Positions 32,813 through 41,635 are shown, numbered from the stretch's first letter. The stretch is 64,000 nucleotides of DNA from Streptomyces sp. CBMA29 (GCF_014596445.1 NZ_MECL01000182.1:32249-96248), one strand, 5' to 3'. Program-made: numbers and translations. Notes: a model not told the origin generated them from the letters alone.

Positions 32813-34207
32813 TCACAGCACCAGCGACAGCAGCATGACGAAGCCCAGCGCCACCACCGAGATCACCGTCTCCATCACCGACCAGGTCTTGAGGGTCTGC
32901 GGGACGTCCATCCCGAAGTACTCCTTCACCAGCCAGAATCCGGCGTCGTTGACGTGCGAGAAGAACAGCGAACCGGCGCCCACCGACAGCACCAGCAGCG
33001 CGGTGTGCGAGGAGGACATGCCCTCGGCCAGCGGCGCGACGAGACCGGCGGCCGAGATGATCGCCACCGTCGCGGAACCGGTCGCGACCCGGATCAGCAC
33101 CGCGATCAGCCAGGCGAGCAGCAGCGCCGAGATGTGCCAGCTCTTGGACCAGTCGAGGATCATCTGACCGACCCCGCAGTCGATCAGGGTCTGCTTGAAG
33201 CCGCCGCCCGCGCCGACGATCAGCAGGATGCCCGCGATCGGGCCGAGCGAGGCGTCCACGGTCGAGGAGATGCGGTCCTTGCTGAAGCCGGCGGCCCGCC
33301 CGAGGGTGAACATCGCCACGACCACCGCGGCCAGCAGCGCCACCAGCGGCGTACCGATGACGTCGAAGATCCGGTACGTCAGGCTGCTCTGGTCGTCCAC
33401 GATCACGTCGGCCAGGGCCTTGGCGAGCATCAGCACCACCGGCAGCAGCATCGTGCAGGTCGTCGCGGCGAAGCTCGGCCGCCGCTCCAGGTCGTCGGAG
33501 GCGCGCGCGGGCGTCATCCGCTCCGGCGGGGTCACGTCCACCCAGCCCGCGGCCACCCGGCCGAAGAGCGGACCCGCGATGGCGAGCGTGGGTATCGCGA
33601 CCAGGACGCCGAGCGCGAGCGTGATGCCCATGTCGGCGTGGATGGCGCCGATCGCGGCCAGCGGGCCGGGGTGCGGCGGCACCAGACCGTGCATCACCGA
33701 CAGACCGGCCAGCGCCGGGATGCCCAGCCGGATCAGCGACTGACCGCTGCGCTTGGCGACCAGCAGCACCACCGGGATGAGGATCACGATGCCGATCTCG
33801 AAGAAGAGCGGCAGGCCGACCAGACCCGCGATCAGGGCCATCGCCCACGGCAGCCGTTTCTCGCTGGTACGGGCCAGGATCGTGTCGACGATCTGGTCCG
33901 CGCCGCCGGAGTCGGCGAGCAGCTTGCCGAGTATCGCGCCGAGCGCGATCAGGGTGCCGACGCTCGCCACGGTCGAGCCGAGGCCGGTCGAGAAACTGGT
34001 GATCGTCTTGGCCAGCGGCGCGCCCGCGACCGAGCCGAGCACACCGGAGCCGATGGTCAGGGCGAGGAAGGCGTGCACCTTCCAGCGGGTGATCAGCAGC
34101 ACGATGACGGCGATACCGGCCAGGGCGGCCAGTGCCAGGCGGGTGTTGCCCGCGTCGGTGATCGGGGACGGATCGGCGGCCAGCAGCTCCACGCTGAGTG
34201 CGGACAC
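32813..34207 (-). CDS. gntP: Gluconate:proton symporter, GntP family
   Basis: A 464-aa integral membrane permease with about 12-14 hydrophobic segments, importing gluconate or a related aldonate. Family blocks visible are GLVGLPLFFEIGIVILIPV, LVPPHPGPLAAI (the GntP signature) and SLFFSHVNDAGFWLVKEYFG near the C-terminus. The GTG start follows a GGAG at about 9 bases. It lies 86 nt downstream of gluconokinase in the same direction, so uptake and phosphorylation of gluconate are encoded together. It is controlled presumably by the divergent GntR at 34927. The gene order gntR/gntK-gntP is the known streptomycete gluconate locus. Confidence 0.94.
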   Translation of the reverse strand: MSALSVELLAADPSPITDAGNTRLALAALAGIAVIVLLITRWKVHAFLALTIGSGVLGSVAGAPLAKTITSFSTGLGSTVASVGTLIALGAILGKLLADSGGADQIVDTILARTSEKRLPWAMALIAGLVGLPLFFEIGIVILIPVVLLVAKRSGQSLIRLGIPALAGLSVMHGLVPPHPGPLAAIGAIHADMGITLALGVLVAIPTLAIAGPLFGRVAAGWVDVTPPERMTPARASDDLERRPSFAATTCTMLLPVVLMLAKALADVIVDDQSSLTYRIFDVIGTPLVALLAAVVVAMFTLGRAAGFSKDRISSTVDASLGPIAGILLIVGAGGGFKQTLIDCGVGQMILDWSKSWHISALLLAWLIAVLIRVATGSATVAIISAAGLVAPLAEGMSSSHTALLVLSVGAGSLFFSHVNDAGFWLVKEYFGMDVPQTLKTWSVMETVISVVALGFVMLLSLVL

Positions 34208-34293
34208 GGAGGACTCCAGGGGGAAGGACGGGAACAGAAGGGAGGGGGGAAGGGGGTACGAACGAGCGAGCGGGCGGGGTCAGTGCGGCGGCG

Positions 34294-34812
34294 TCAGCGG
34301 GGTACGGCGGCGAGCGCGCGGTCCGCGATCTCCTGCGGGCCGCCCTCGATCGTCACGACCGCGCCCGCCTCGTCCGGCTCCAGCGGCTCCAGCGTCGCGA
34401 ACTGCGAGCGCAGCAACTCGGACGGCATGAAGTGCTGCATCCGCGCGGCCAGCCGGGAGGCGATCAGCTCCGGGGGCCCGTCCAGGTGCAGGAAGAACAG
34501 GTCGGGCGCGCCCTGCCGCAGGTGGTCGCGGTAGCGGCGGCGCAGGGCGGAGCAGCTCACCACCCCGCCCTTGCCCTCGCGTTGCGCGATCCACGCGCCG
34601 ATGGCGTCCAGCCAGGGCGCCCGGTCGGCGTCGTCCAGCGGGTGACCGGCCGACATCTTGGCGATGTTGGCCGCCGGGTGGAAGTCGTCGGCCTCGGCGT
34701 ACGGGACGCCCAGCCGTTCCGCCAGCAGGCCGCCGACGGTCGACTTGCCCGAGCCGGAGACCCCCATCACGACGACGACGGGGGAGTGCGGTGGGCGCGG
34801 GGAGCTGGTCAT
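34294..34812 (-). CDS. gntK: Gluconokinase
   Basis: A 172-aa P-loop kinase that phosphorylates gluconate to 6-phosphogluconate, feeding the pentose phosphate pathway. The Walker A motif is MGVSGSGKS (about residues 16-24), followed by ADDFHPAANIAKMSAGHPLDDADRAPWL and SCSALRRRYRDHLR, all diagnostic of the GntK/IdnK type. The length is standard. The ATG at 34812 has a strong AAGGAGG; the extension to 34848 is unnecessary. It is divergent from gntR, with the palindrome TGTGA-N8-TCACA between them, and co-transcribed with gntP. Confidence 0.96.
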   Translation of the reverse strand: MTSSPRPPHSPVVVVMGVSGSGKSTVGGLLAERLGVPYAEADDFHPAANIAKMSAGHPLDDADRAPWLDAIGAWIAQREGKGGVVSCSALRRRYRDHLRQGAPDLFFLHLDGPPELIASRLAARMQHFMPSELLRSQFATLEPLEPDEAGAVVTIEGGPQEIADRALAAVPR

Positions 34813-34880
34813 GCGCTCGAACCTCCTTGTGCAAGCGGTCGGGGACACTCAACGCCATAGGTACTACTTATTCAAGAGTC

Positions 34881-34926
34881 TGTGATGTAAAAGTCACACG
34901 ACTGTGCTGCCGCATAAGCTGTCCTC
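34881..34926. promoter_or_regulatory. gntR/gntK divergent promoter with operator; gntR probably leaderless
   Basis: TGTGA (34881-34885) and TCACA (34894-34898) form an inverted repeat with an 8-base spacer in the divergent region. On the plus strand a -10-like TAAGCT (34915-34920) places the start of transcription at the gntR ATG (34927), suggesting a leaderless mRNA; no ribosome-binding site is visible. GntR binding here is inferred. Confidence 0.55.
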
Positions 34927-35646
34927 ATGCCTCAGCAGGAAGCACCGCGGGATGACGCCGGGGGTCTGCACGCCCGTCTTCTGGCCGAGCTCGGCCCCGC
35001 CATCGCCTCGGGCGACTACCCGCAGGGCACGGTTCTGCGCATCGACGAACTGGAATCGCGCTACGGCGTCTCGCGCACTGTCGTCCGCGAGGCGGTCCGG
35101 GTCCTGGAGGCGATGCACCTCGTGGAGTCCCGCCGCCGCGTCGGCGTCACCGTGCTGCGCAGCGAGGAGTGGAACGTCTTCGACCCGGCCGTCATCCGCT
35201 GGCGCCTGGCCGGCGCCGACCGCCCCCGCCAACTGCGCTCCCTCACCACCTTGCGCACCGCCGTCGAACCGGTCGCCGCCGGGCTCGCCGCGACCGCGGC
35301 CGATCCTGCCCAGTGCCGCGAACTCACCGTGCTGGCCGCCGAGATGGCCGCCGCCGCCCGCGCCGCCGACCTCGACGCCTACCTCGTGCACGACGTCGCC
35401 TTCCACCGCGTCGTCCTCGACGCGTCGGGCAACGAGATGTTCGCCCGCCTCGGCGACGTCGTCGCCGAAGTCCTCACCGGCCGCACCCGGCACCATGTGA
35501 TGTTCTCCGAGCCCGACCCCGCCGCCGTCACCCTCCACGTCCGCGTCGCCGAGGCGATCCGCTCCCGCGAAGCCGCCGCCGCCGAGGACCTGATGCGCGA
35601 GATCTGCGTGGGCGCCCTGCACGAGCTGGACATCCTGGCGCCCTGA
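34927..35646 (+). CDS. gntR: GntR-family (FadR/FCD subfamily) regulator of gluconate genes
   Basis: A 239-aa regulator. A winged-helix N-terminus (about residues 25-75; IDELESRYGVSRTVVREAVRVLEAMHLVE) is followed by an all-helical FCD domain (about 95-230) whose metal/ligand residues include the HDVAFHRVVLDASGN segment. It is divergent from gntK-gntP across a TGTGA-N8-TCACA site. It most likely represses gluconate uptake and phosphorylation until gluconate or 6-phosphogluconate binds. The equivalent streptomycete locus is known; the exact effector here is inference. Confidence 0.93.
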   Translation: MPQQEAPRDDAGGLHARLLAELGPAIASGDYPQGTVLRIDELESRYGVSRTVVREAVRVLEAMHLVESRRRVGVTVLRSEEWNVFDPAVIRWRLAGADRPRQLRSLTTLRTAVEPVAAGLAATAADPAQCRELTVLAAEMAAAARAADLDAYLVHDVAFHRVVLDASGNEMFARLGDVVAEVLTGRTRHHVMFSEPDPAAVTLHVRVAEAIRSREAAAAEDLMREICVGALHELDILAP

Positions 35647-35690
35647 AAATCCGTTTACCCGCACGGCCCGGCAGTGCTGCACTGGTACGC

Positions 35691-36575
35691 GTGACCGCTC
35701 GCCAGCCCGCCCCGCCGCAGCCCTTCCGCTGGACGCTGTCCTCGTACGAGGGCCGCCCGCCGGACCGGCTCGGCACGCTCGCGGACGGCTCGGAAGCCGT
35801 ACGGCTGTGGCACCTTCCCGCGCTCACGCAGTGCACGGGCAAGGTACTGGCCCGCTCCCGCGCCGCCGACCTCCGCTTCGTCGGCCGCTCGCTGGACAGC
35901 ATGTACGACCTGCTCACCGGCGCGTTGGAACACGCCGACCGTCCCGGCGGCCTCCTGCGGCTCCCCCTGTCGATCCGCCGGTCCGCCCGCCTCGCGCAGC
36001 CCCAGCGGGAGCGCTTGCGCGAGCACCTGGCCGCGGCGGGCCTCGAACCGCGCGCCCTGGCCCGCCGCAAACGCCCGCTGGCCGTGGTCGACGTGGTCCA
36101 CAGCGGCTCCACCTTCGACGCGCTCCACCGCGAACTGGCCGCGTGGATCGCCGAGAGCCGAGAACCCTGGTCGGTGATCCGCCGCAAGCTGCGCTACGTC
36201 GGGGTGACGCCCCGCGGCAAGAGCAGCCCGAACGCCGACCGCTGGCAGCAGTCGCCCGATTCCGCCCGTTGGGTGCGGACGCTGCCCGCGGGACACGTGG
36301 TCAACGTGTCGCTGCCCTGGCCCGAATGGGGCTGGTACGGCAATGCGCAGCCCAAGCTCAACGGCACCTTTCCGCCGAGCCGCTGGTTCGACGAGGACGC
36401 GGACACACCCTGGTACCACCAGGCGCTCCCGCAGGCGCTGGCCGAGTCGCTGGCGCTGGTGGAGGCCGGCCGAAGCCGTACCGTGCGGGACGGACTCGTG
36501 CGGACCGTCGCGGGCGAGCCGGGCTTCGCCGACCGGGAGGTACGGGCGCTGGTGAGCGTGCTGCGACGACGCTGA
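35691..36575 (+). CDS. Uncharacterised protein with a phosphoribosyltransferase-like motif
   Basis: A 294-aa protein I do not recognise as a named family. Residues about 127-145 read RPLAVVDVVHSGSTFDAL, resembling the PRPP-binding loop of type I phosphoribosyltransferases (hydrophobic strand, acidic pair, then Ser/Gly-Ser-Thr), although only one Asp of the usual pair is kept. The C-terminal half is rich in Trp and basic residues (PWPEWGWYGNAQPKLNGTFPPSRWF) and unlike transferases. There is no signal peptide or membrane segment. The GTG at 35691 lies 44 bases after the gntR stop. It is perhaps a read-through partner of gntR with no functional link. A conserved hypothetical; function unknown. 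Confidence 0.65.
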   Translation: MTARQPAPPQPFRWTLSSYEGRPPDRLGTLADGSEAVRLWHLPALTQCTGKVLARSRAADLRFVGRSLDSMYDLLTGALEHADRPGGLLRLPLSIRRSARLAQPQRERLREHLAAAGLEPRALARRKRPLAVVDVVHSGSTFDALHRELAAWIAESREPWSVIRRKLRYVGVTPRGKSSPNADRWQQSPDSARWVRTLPAGHVVNVSLPWPEWGWYGNAQPKLNGTFPPSRWFDEDADTPWYHQALPQALAESLALVEAGRSRTVRDGLVRTVAGEPGFADREVRALVSVLRRR

Positions 36576-36594
36576 AGGCCGCGGCGGGCGCGCC

Positions 36595-36954
36595 TCACCA
36601 CACCAGCGCCGCGCCGAACACCGCGAGCGCCACCGTGCAGCCCACCACCGCGACGGCGGCGCCCGGCGCCATCACGGCCGGGTGCGGCGCGCCGCCGAGC
36701 TGCTGAATCCTGCGATGCGCCAGCCGGAGGAAGGCCAGGAAGGCGAGGGCCGTCAGAGCGATGGCCACGGCGGGGAGCGCCCCGCCGTCGTGGTGCAGCA
36801 CCTGCCGCCCGGCCAGTACGGCCGTGACCGCGCAGGACAGCGTGGTGCGCCGCCACGCCAGCCGGGTACGTTCCGGCTGGAGGCCAGGATCCCGGTCGTC
36901 ACCGGGTCGGCTGCCGACTCGCGACGGCCCGCCGTCCGGGTGGTCGTGGCTCAT
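36595..36954 (-). CDS. DUF202 membrane protein
   Basis: A 119-aa small membrane protein with three hydrophobic segments and the DUF202 hallmark ERTRLAWRRTTLS immediately before the first one. The ATG at 36954 overlaps the stop of the upstream DUF202 gene (ATGA), so the two are translationally coupled and probably form a heteromeric membrane complex. DUF202 proteins (YidH/YidG type) have no established biochemical role. Confidence 0.88.
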   Translation of the reverse strand: MSHDHPDGGPSRVGSRPGDDRDPGLQPERTRLAWRRTTLSCAVTAVLAGRQVLHHDGGALPAVAIALTALAFLAFLRLAHRRIQQLGGAPHPAVMAPGAAVAVVGCTVALAVFGAALVW

Positions 36955-37379
36955 CCGGCCCAGCCGAAGAGCACCACGCACACCATCGCGACGGCGATCA
37001 CGGCGATGGCGACGGCGAGCAGCGCGGGAAAGCGGGAGACGGGCAGGTCGGCGCCGCGGCGCATGGCGCGTTCGCAGCGGGCCCAGTGGTTTACCGCGCG
37101 CAGCGTGCAGGCGACGCCACCGGCCAGCAGGACGAGCGCCAGCGACACCCGTACCCAGTGCGCGAGGTGGTCGGTGAGGAACTGGTCGACGGCGAAACCG
37201 CCGCCGATCAGGGCGAGCGCGGTGCGGATCCAGGCGAGGAAGGTCCGCTCGTTGGCCAGCGAGAAGCGGTAGTCGGGGGTCGTGCCCTCGTCCCGCACGC
37301 GGGCCGGGGCGAACCACAGACGTACGGAATCCCGCGCGGCACGCAGCCGCGCGGGCAGCTCCTGGGCGAAAGCGCTCAC
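36951..37379 (-). CDS. YidH-like DUF202 membrane protein
   Basis: A 142-aa protein with the classic YidH pattern: a polar N-terminus, then FSLANERTFLAWIRTALALIGGGFAVDQF leading into the first membrane segment, and two further hydrophobic segments (SLALVLLAGGVAC, LLAVAIAVIAVAMVCVVLFGW). It is coupled by ATGA overlap to a second, more divergent DUF202 gene. Paired DUF202 genes (yidH-yidG) also occur in enterobacteria. The function is unknown. Confidence 0.9.
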   Translation of the reverse strand: MSAFAQELPARLRAARDSVRLWFAPARVRDEGTTPDYRFSLANERTFLAWIRTALALIGGGFAVDQFLTDHLAHWVRVSLALVLLAGGVACTLRAVNHWARCERAMRRGADLPVSRFPALLAVAIAVIAVAMVCVVLFGWAG

Positions 37380-37588
37380 ACGTCCACACTAACGACCAGG
37401 TCGCGAGCGGGCGCGGGCGGTCGCGTCCGGCGCGTACCGCGGCATGAACCACACCCGTGTGACGCACCCACCCCAGGGGGGGCCTGCGGCAGGCGGACGG
37501 CGCCGCGTACTGGCCCGCCTTCGCCGTCGCCGCCGACCGCGCCTCGGTCATCGCCGGTCTGCTGGTGGCGGGTTGAGCCGTCGGGCGG

Positions 37589-38131
37589 TCAACTGCCGTG
37601 CTTCGCACGCCAGTCGAGCAGTCTGCGGTAGCCGTCGAGACCGTCCGGCACCCACTCCCACTCGGTGAGCCTGGCGGCCAGCTCCTCGTCGGTGAGGAAG
37701 GTGTGCCAGGCCACCTCCTCGGCCTGCGGAGCGACCGGGAGTGTGCACCGCACCTGGTAGACCGAGGACCACCACGTACGCGGGCCGTCCTCGTAGAGGA
37801 ATCTGAACAGCGGCTCGGGGCGCGGCAGCCCGCTCACCCCCAGCTCCTCCTCCGCCTCGCGCAGCGCCGCCTCCTCGTAGGACTCGCCCGCGCCGACGAC
37901 ACCGCCGACGAACATGTCGTAGAGGGAGGGGAAGACCAGCTTCTCCGCGGTGCGGCGGTGCACGAAGATCCGGTCCTCGGCGTCCCTGGCCAGGATGAAG
38001 ACGCAGCGGTGCCGCAGGCCCCTGGCGTACGCCTCGCCGCGCGGCGACCTGCCGACGACCCGGTCGTGCTCGTCCACGATGTCGATGATCTCGTCGGCGG
38101 ACAGCGGGGGTCGCGGTGCGGGCTCGTTCAT
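37589..38131 (-). CDS. NUDIX hydrolase (isopentenyl-diphosphate-isomerase-like subgroup)
   Basis: A 180-aa NUDIX enzyme that hydrolyses a nucleoside diphosphate-linked compound. The Nudix box is complete: GGVVGAGESYEEAALREAEEELG (about residues 75-98), with the Glu metal ligands in REAEEE. The preceding LRHRCVFILARDAEDRIFVHRRTAEK resembles the YfcD/IDI-like subgroup. The substrate is unknown. The gene stands alone, with the AtuA-like gene divergent upstream. Confidence 0.92.
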   Translation of the reverse strand: MNEPAPRPPLSADEIIDIVDEHDRVVGRSPRGEAYARGLRHRCVFILARDAEDRIFVHRRTAEKLVFPSLYDMFVGGVVGAGESYEEAALREAEEELGVSGLPRPEPLFRFLYEDGPRTWWSSVYQVRCTLPVAPQAEEVAWHTFLTDEELAARLTEWEWVPDGLDGYRRLLDWRAKHGS

Positions 38132-38154
38132 GGAGCAGATTCAACCACCGGCCG

Positions 38155-38244
38155 CCGGACCTGCCCCGGGCGCGCCCCCTGGTGGTCTTGCGCGGCGCGG
38201 GCACCGGCAAGATGATCGTGCCGGTCGGTGAGACGGGGGAGTGA
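38155..38244 (+). other. Possible remnant of a dehydrogenase C-terminus
   Basis: A short open stretch ending in LVVLRGAGTGKMIVPVGETGE and a TGA at 38242 resembles the last residues of medium-chain dehydrogenases (GKxVVPV). It starts inside the NUDIX 5' region and has no upstream body or start codon. It may be a decayed fragment or a coincidence of codon bias; I could not distinguish these. Confidence 0.2.
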
Positions 38245-38256
38245 CGGGAGTGTGGG

Positions 38257-40179
38257 ATGACGGCACACCAGGCGCCCCGGGTACCGCAGGCACCCCAGGC
38301 GCGGCAGGGCCGGCGGGCACCGCAGGCGCAGCGGGAGCGCGGGGCGCCGCTGCGGATCGCGAACTGCTCCGGCTACTACGGTGACCGGCTGTCGGCCGCC
38401 CGCGAGATGGTCGAGGGCGGGCCCATCGACGTGCTCACCGGCGACTACCTGGCCGAACTGACCATGCTGCTGCTGTGGAAGGCGCGGCAGCGCGACCCGG
38501 ACGGCGGCTACGCGGTCTCCTTCCTCGCCCAGATGCGCGACGTGCTCGGCACCTGTCTGGAACGTGGTATCAAGGTCGTGGTCAACGCGGGCGGCCTCAA
38601 CCCGGCGGGACTGGCCGCCAAACTCGCCGAGTTGGCCGCGGTCGGCGGCCTGCACCCGTCCGTGGCGTACGTCGAGGGCGACGACCTGCTGGACCGGCTG
38701 CCCGAACTCCAGTCCCGCGGCCACGACTTCGCGCACCTGGCCACCGGCCGCCCGCTGGCGGGCTCCGGCGTCGAGCCGGTCACCGCCAACGTGTACCTCG
38801 GCGGCTGGGGCATCGCGCGGGCGCTGCGCGGCGGCGCCGACGTGGTGATCTGCGGCCGGGTCACCGACGCCTCGCTGGTCGTCGGGCCCGCCGCCTGGGC
38901 CTTCGAGTGGGCGCTCGACGACTGGGACCGGCTGGCGGGCGCCGTCACCGCGGGCCACATCATCGAGTGCGGCACCCAGGCCACCGGCGGCAACTACTCC
39001 TTCTTCACCGAGATCCCCGACCCGGTGCACCCCGGCTTCCCGATCGCCGAGATCCACCCCGACGGCTCCAGCGTCATCACCAAGCACCCCGGCACCGGCG
39101 GCGCCGTCACCATCGGCACCGTCACCGCCCAACTCCTGTACGAGATCGGCGGACCCGGCTACCTCAACACCGACGTGGTGGCCCGCTTCGACACCGTCCG
39201 ACTCATCCAGCAGGGCCCCGACCGGGTCTCCGTCGGTCCCGTCGCGGGCGAGCCCGCGCCCGACACCCTCAAGGTCTGCCTCAACCACCGCGGCGGCTAC
39301 CGCAATTCCGCGACCTTTGTGCTCACCGGCCTCGACCTCGACGCGAAGGCGGACTTCGCCGAGGCCGCCCTGCGCGACGCGACCGGCGGGCCCGGCCGCT
39401 TCGCCGGGTACGACCTGCGGCGCGAACACGGCGGCGAGGCCGACCGGTTGACGCTCACCGTCAAGGACCCGGACCTCGACACCGTCGGCCGCGGCTTCTT
39501 CACCGACGTCGCGGGCTCCGCGCTGGCCGGCTACCCCGGGCTCTACCTGGAGCACGCCTCGCCGCGCCCCACCGAGTACGGCGTGTACTGGCCCGCGCTG
39601 GTGGCCGCCGCCGAGGTCAGCGCCGTGACCGTGCTCGCCGACGGCACCCGGCTGCCCGTACCGCGCCCGCCGCACGGCGCCACCGACCTCCGGGAGGGGC
39701 GGCCGGGTCCGGTGCCCGACTCCGGTCCCGTACCGCCGCCGCTGGTGTCGCCGGTCACCGGACCCGCGCCGCGACAGGCGCGGACCGGGCCGCCCGAGCC
39801 CTTCGGCCGGACGGTACGGCTGCCGCTCGGGACCGTCGTCGGCGCGCGCTCGGGGGACAAGGGCGGCGACGCGAACGTCGGGCTGTGGGCGCGGGACGAC
39901 GAGGGGTACGCGTGGCTGCGCGCGTATCTGGACGTACCCCGGCTGCGGGCCCTGCTGCCGGAGACCGCGCCGCTGCCGGTGAGCCGCTGGGAACTGCCGA
40001 ATCTGCGCGCGGTGAACTTCGTCGTGCACGGGCTGCTCGGCGACGGCGTCGCGGCTTCGACCAGAGCGGATCCGCAGGCCAAGGCGCTGGGGGAGCGGCT
40101 TCGGGGATGCCTCGCGGACGTGCCGGAAAAGCTGGTGGATCTTTTGCAGAGCCAGTACACGCCGTTGCCCAAGCGGTGA
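38257..40179 (+). CDS. Acyclic terpene utilisation AtuA-like protein (DUF1446 fused to AtuA-like domain)
   Basis: A 640-aa protein. The N-terminal DUF1446/AtuA domain spans about residues 30-480, with blocks IANCSGYYGDRLSA, LTGDYLAELTM, VNAGGLNPAG and CGRVTDASLVVGP, and GHIIECGTQATGGNYSFF. The smaller C-terminal AtuA-like ferredoxin-fold domain (about 520-640; GARSGDKGGDANVGLWAR) is joined by a Pro-rich linker. In Pseudomonas atu and liu clusters AtuA is required for terpenoid/leucine-type acyl-CoA catabolism, but its activity is not established. No carboxylase genes adjoin it here. The first 30 residues are a Gln/Ala/Pro-rich tail, so a later start is possible. Confidence 0.9.
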   Translation: MTAHQAPRVPQAPQARQGRRAPQAQRERGAPLRIANCSGYYGDRLSAAREMVEGGPIDVLTGDYLAELTMLLLWKARQRDPDGGYAVSFLAQMRDVLGTCLERGIKVVVNAGGLNPAGLAAKLAELAAVGGLHPSVAYVEGDDLLDRLPELQSRGHDFAHLATGRPLAGSGVEPVTANVYLGGWGIARALRGGADVVICGRVTDASLVVGPAAWAFEWALDDWDRLAGAVTAGHIIECGTQATGGNYSFFTEIPDPVHPGFPIAEIHPDGSSVITKHPGTGGAVTIGTVTAQLLYEIGGPGYLNTDVVARFDTVRLIQQGPDRVSVGPVAGEPAPDTLKVCLNHRGGYRNSATFVLTGLDLDAKADFAEAALRDATGGPGRFAGYDLRREHGGEADRLTLTVKDPDLDTVGRGFFTDVAGSALAGYPGLYLEHASPRPTEYGVYWPALVAAAEVSAVTVLADGTRLPVPRPPHGATDLREGRPGPVPDSGPVPPPLVSPVTGPAPRQARTGPPEPFGRTVRLPLGTVVGARSGDKGGDANVGLWARDDEGYAWLRAYLDVPRLRALLPETAPLPVSRWELPNLRAVNFVVHGLLGDGVAASTRADPQAKALGERLRGCLADVPEKLVDLLQSQYTPLPKR

Positions 40180-40248
40180 CATTCGTGGAGTCATGATGGG
40201 AATCGTCCGAGGGCGACGGGCCCGCGGGGGTAGTGAAGGGCGGTCCCC

Positions 40249-40440
40249 ATGGACGGCGACATCCTGCGCAAGGCGATCTTTCTGCTGCGTGAGTGCCACG
40301 AGTCGGAGCAGCAGGTCGTGACCAGGCTCAAGGACTACTTCCCCGGCCTGACACTCGGCGACCGGGAGATGTACGTCAGCGAGGCCCGCGACCTCGTGCA
40401 CGGCATCCACCCCGCCCACTCCGCGCCGCCCGCCCGGTAA
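40249..40440 (+). CDS. Small hypothetical protein (63 aa)
   Basis: A 63-residue acidic, helical protein (LRKAIFLLRECHESEQQVVTRLKDYFPGLTLGDREMYVSEARDLVHG). The ATG follows AAGGGCGG. The organisation resembles small conserved actinobacterial proteins, but I recognise no family. It sits between the AtuA-like and pirin genes in the same direction. Confidence 0.6.
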   Translation: MDGDILRKAIFLLRECHESEQQVVTRLKDYFPGLTLGDREMYVSEARDLVHGIHPAHSAPPAR

Positions 40441-40579
40441 CCCGCCCGGCCCCTGGCCCCCGGCCCTGGCCCCCCCGGCCTCGGGGTTCCTGCCGTCCGG
40501 GGCCGACGGACCCCCTGACCCGCGCGACCGCCCGGTCCCCTCCTCGCTTCGGGCGGTCGCGCGCGGCATGATCGGCACC

Positions 40580-41548
40580 ATGAGCAATCTCGACAGGACG
40601 CCCGCCGCCACCCACTGCGGCGGTCGCGCCGACGTCCGCGCCGCACCGGTCCGCGACCTGCTCACCGGCCGTACCGTCCAGCTCGGCGAGAGCACCGAGG
40701 TACGGCGGCTGCTCCCCAACCTCGGACGGCGCATGGTCGGCGCTTGGTGCTTTGTTGACCATTACGGGCCCGACGACATCGCCGAGGAACCCGGCATGCA
40801 GGTGCCGCCCCATCCGCACATGGGCCTGCAGACCGTGAGCTGGCTGCACGACGGCGAGGTGCTGCACCGCGACAGCCTCGGCAGCCTCCAGACGGTACGG
40901 CCCCGCGAGCTGGGCCTGATGACCTCGGGCCGGGCCATCGCCCACTCCGAGGAATCACCCCGCGACCACGCCCGCTACCTGCACGGCGCCCAGCTCTGGG
41001 TCGCCCTGCCCGACGCCACCCGCGACAGCGCGCCGTCCTTCGAGCACCACCCCGTACTCCCCGAGGTCACCGGCGGCGGCGGACTCCACGCCACCGTCAT
41101 CCTCGGCGGCCTCGACGGCGCCACCTCGCCCGGCACGATCCACACCCCGCTCGTCGGCGCCGACCTCACCCTCGCCGCCGGTACCGACGCCCGGCTCCCG
41201 CTCGACCCCGACTTCGAGTACGCCGTCCTCACCATGTCCGGCGAATCCCACGTCGACGGCGTCACCCTCACCCCCGGCTCCCTGCTCTACCTCGGCTGCG
41301 GCCGCCGCGCACTCCCCCTGCGCGCCGACACTCCCGCCTCCCTCATGCTGCTGGGCGGCGAGCCCTTCGCCGAACGCGTCATCATGTGGTGGAACTTCGT
41401 CGCCCGCACCAGCGAGGAGATCACCGAGGCCCGTACCGCCTGGCAGTCCGCCACCCGCTTCGGCGAGGTCCACGGCTACGACGGCGAGCGGCTGTCCGCA
41501 CCCGGCCTTCCGCCGGGCCCGCTGAAGGCGCGCGGCCGTACCCGCTGA
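40580..41548 (+). CDS. Pirin-family protein
   Basis: A 322-aa bicupin. The N-terminal cupin carries the metal-binding residues PPHPHMGLQTVSWL (His pair) and a later His/Glu pair in GRAIAHSEESPRDH, as in pirins with quercetinase-like or regulatory activity. The C-terminal cupin (about residues 180-300) includes PFAERVIMWWNFVARTSEEI, a pirin signature. The ATG at 40580 gives MSNLDRTP; an ATG 12 bases upstream is possible. The role of bacterial pirins is not settled. Ends before a 17-bp hairpin. Confidence 0.92.
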   Translation: MSNLDRTPAATHCGGRADVRAAPVRDLLTGRTVQLGESTEVRRLLPNLGRRMVGAWCFVDHYGPDDIAEEPGMQVPPHPHMGLQTVSWLHDGEVLHRDSLGSLQTVRPRELGLMTSGRAIAHSEESPRDHARYLHGAQLWVALPDATRDSAPSFEHHPVLPEVTGGGGLHATVILGGLDGATSPGTIHTPLVGADLTLAAGTDARLPLDPDFEYAVLTMSGESHVDGVTLTPGSLLYLGCGRRALPLRADTPASLMLLGGEPFAERVIMWWNFVARTSEEITEARTAWQSATRFGEVHGYDGERLSAPGLPPGPLKARGRTR

Positions 41549-41593
41549 CCGGGCGGGGGCCGCTGCGAGCGGCGGCCCGGCGGGGGAACGGCA

Positions 41594-41635
41594 CAGGGCC
41601 CCTGCCCGGCGGGAGCGCGCCGGGCAGGGGCCCTG
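41594..41635. terminator. 17-bp bidirectional terminator hairpin
   Basis: Perfect 17-bp arms (CAGGGCCCCTGCCCGGC at 41594-41610 and its complement at 41619-41635) with an 8-base loop, between the convergent pirin and ABC substrate-binding protein genes. Confidence 0.88.

Noticed and set aside
32270..34534. A 754-residue plus-strand frame over gntP
   Set aside because: It is Arg/His/Asp-rich with no domain; it overlaps glucarate dehydratase, gntP and gntK, all with clear motifs.
38128..40734. An 868-residue minus-strand frame over the AtuA-like gene
   Set aside because: A shadow; the plus strand carries the conserved AtuA motifs.
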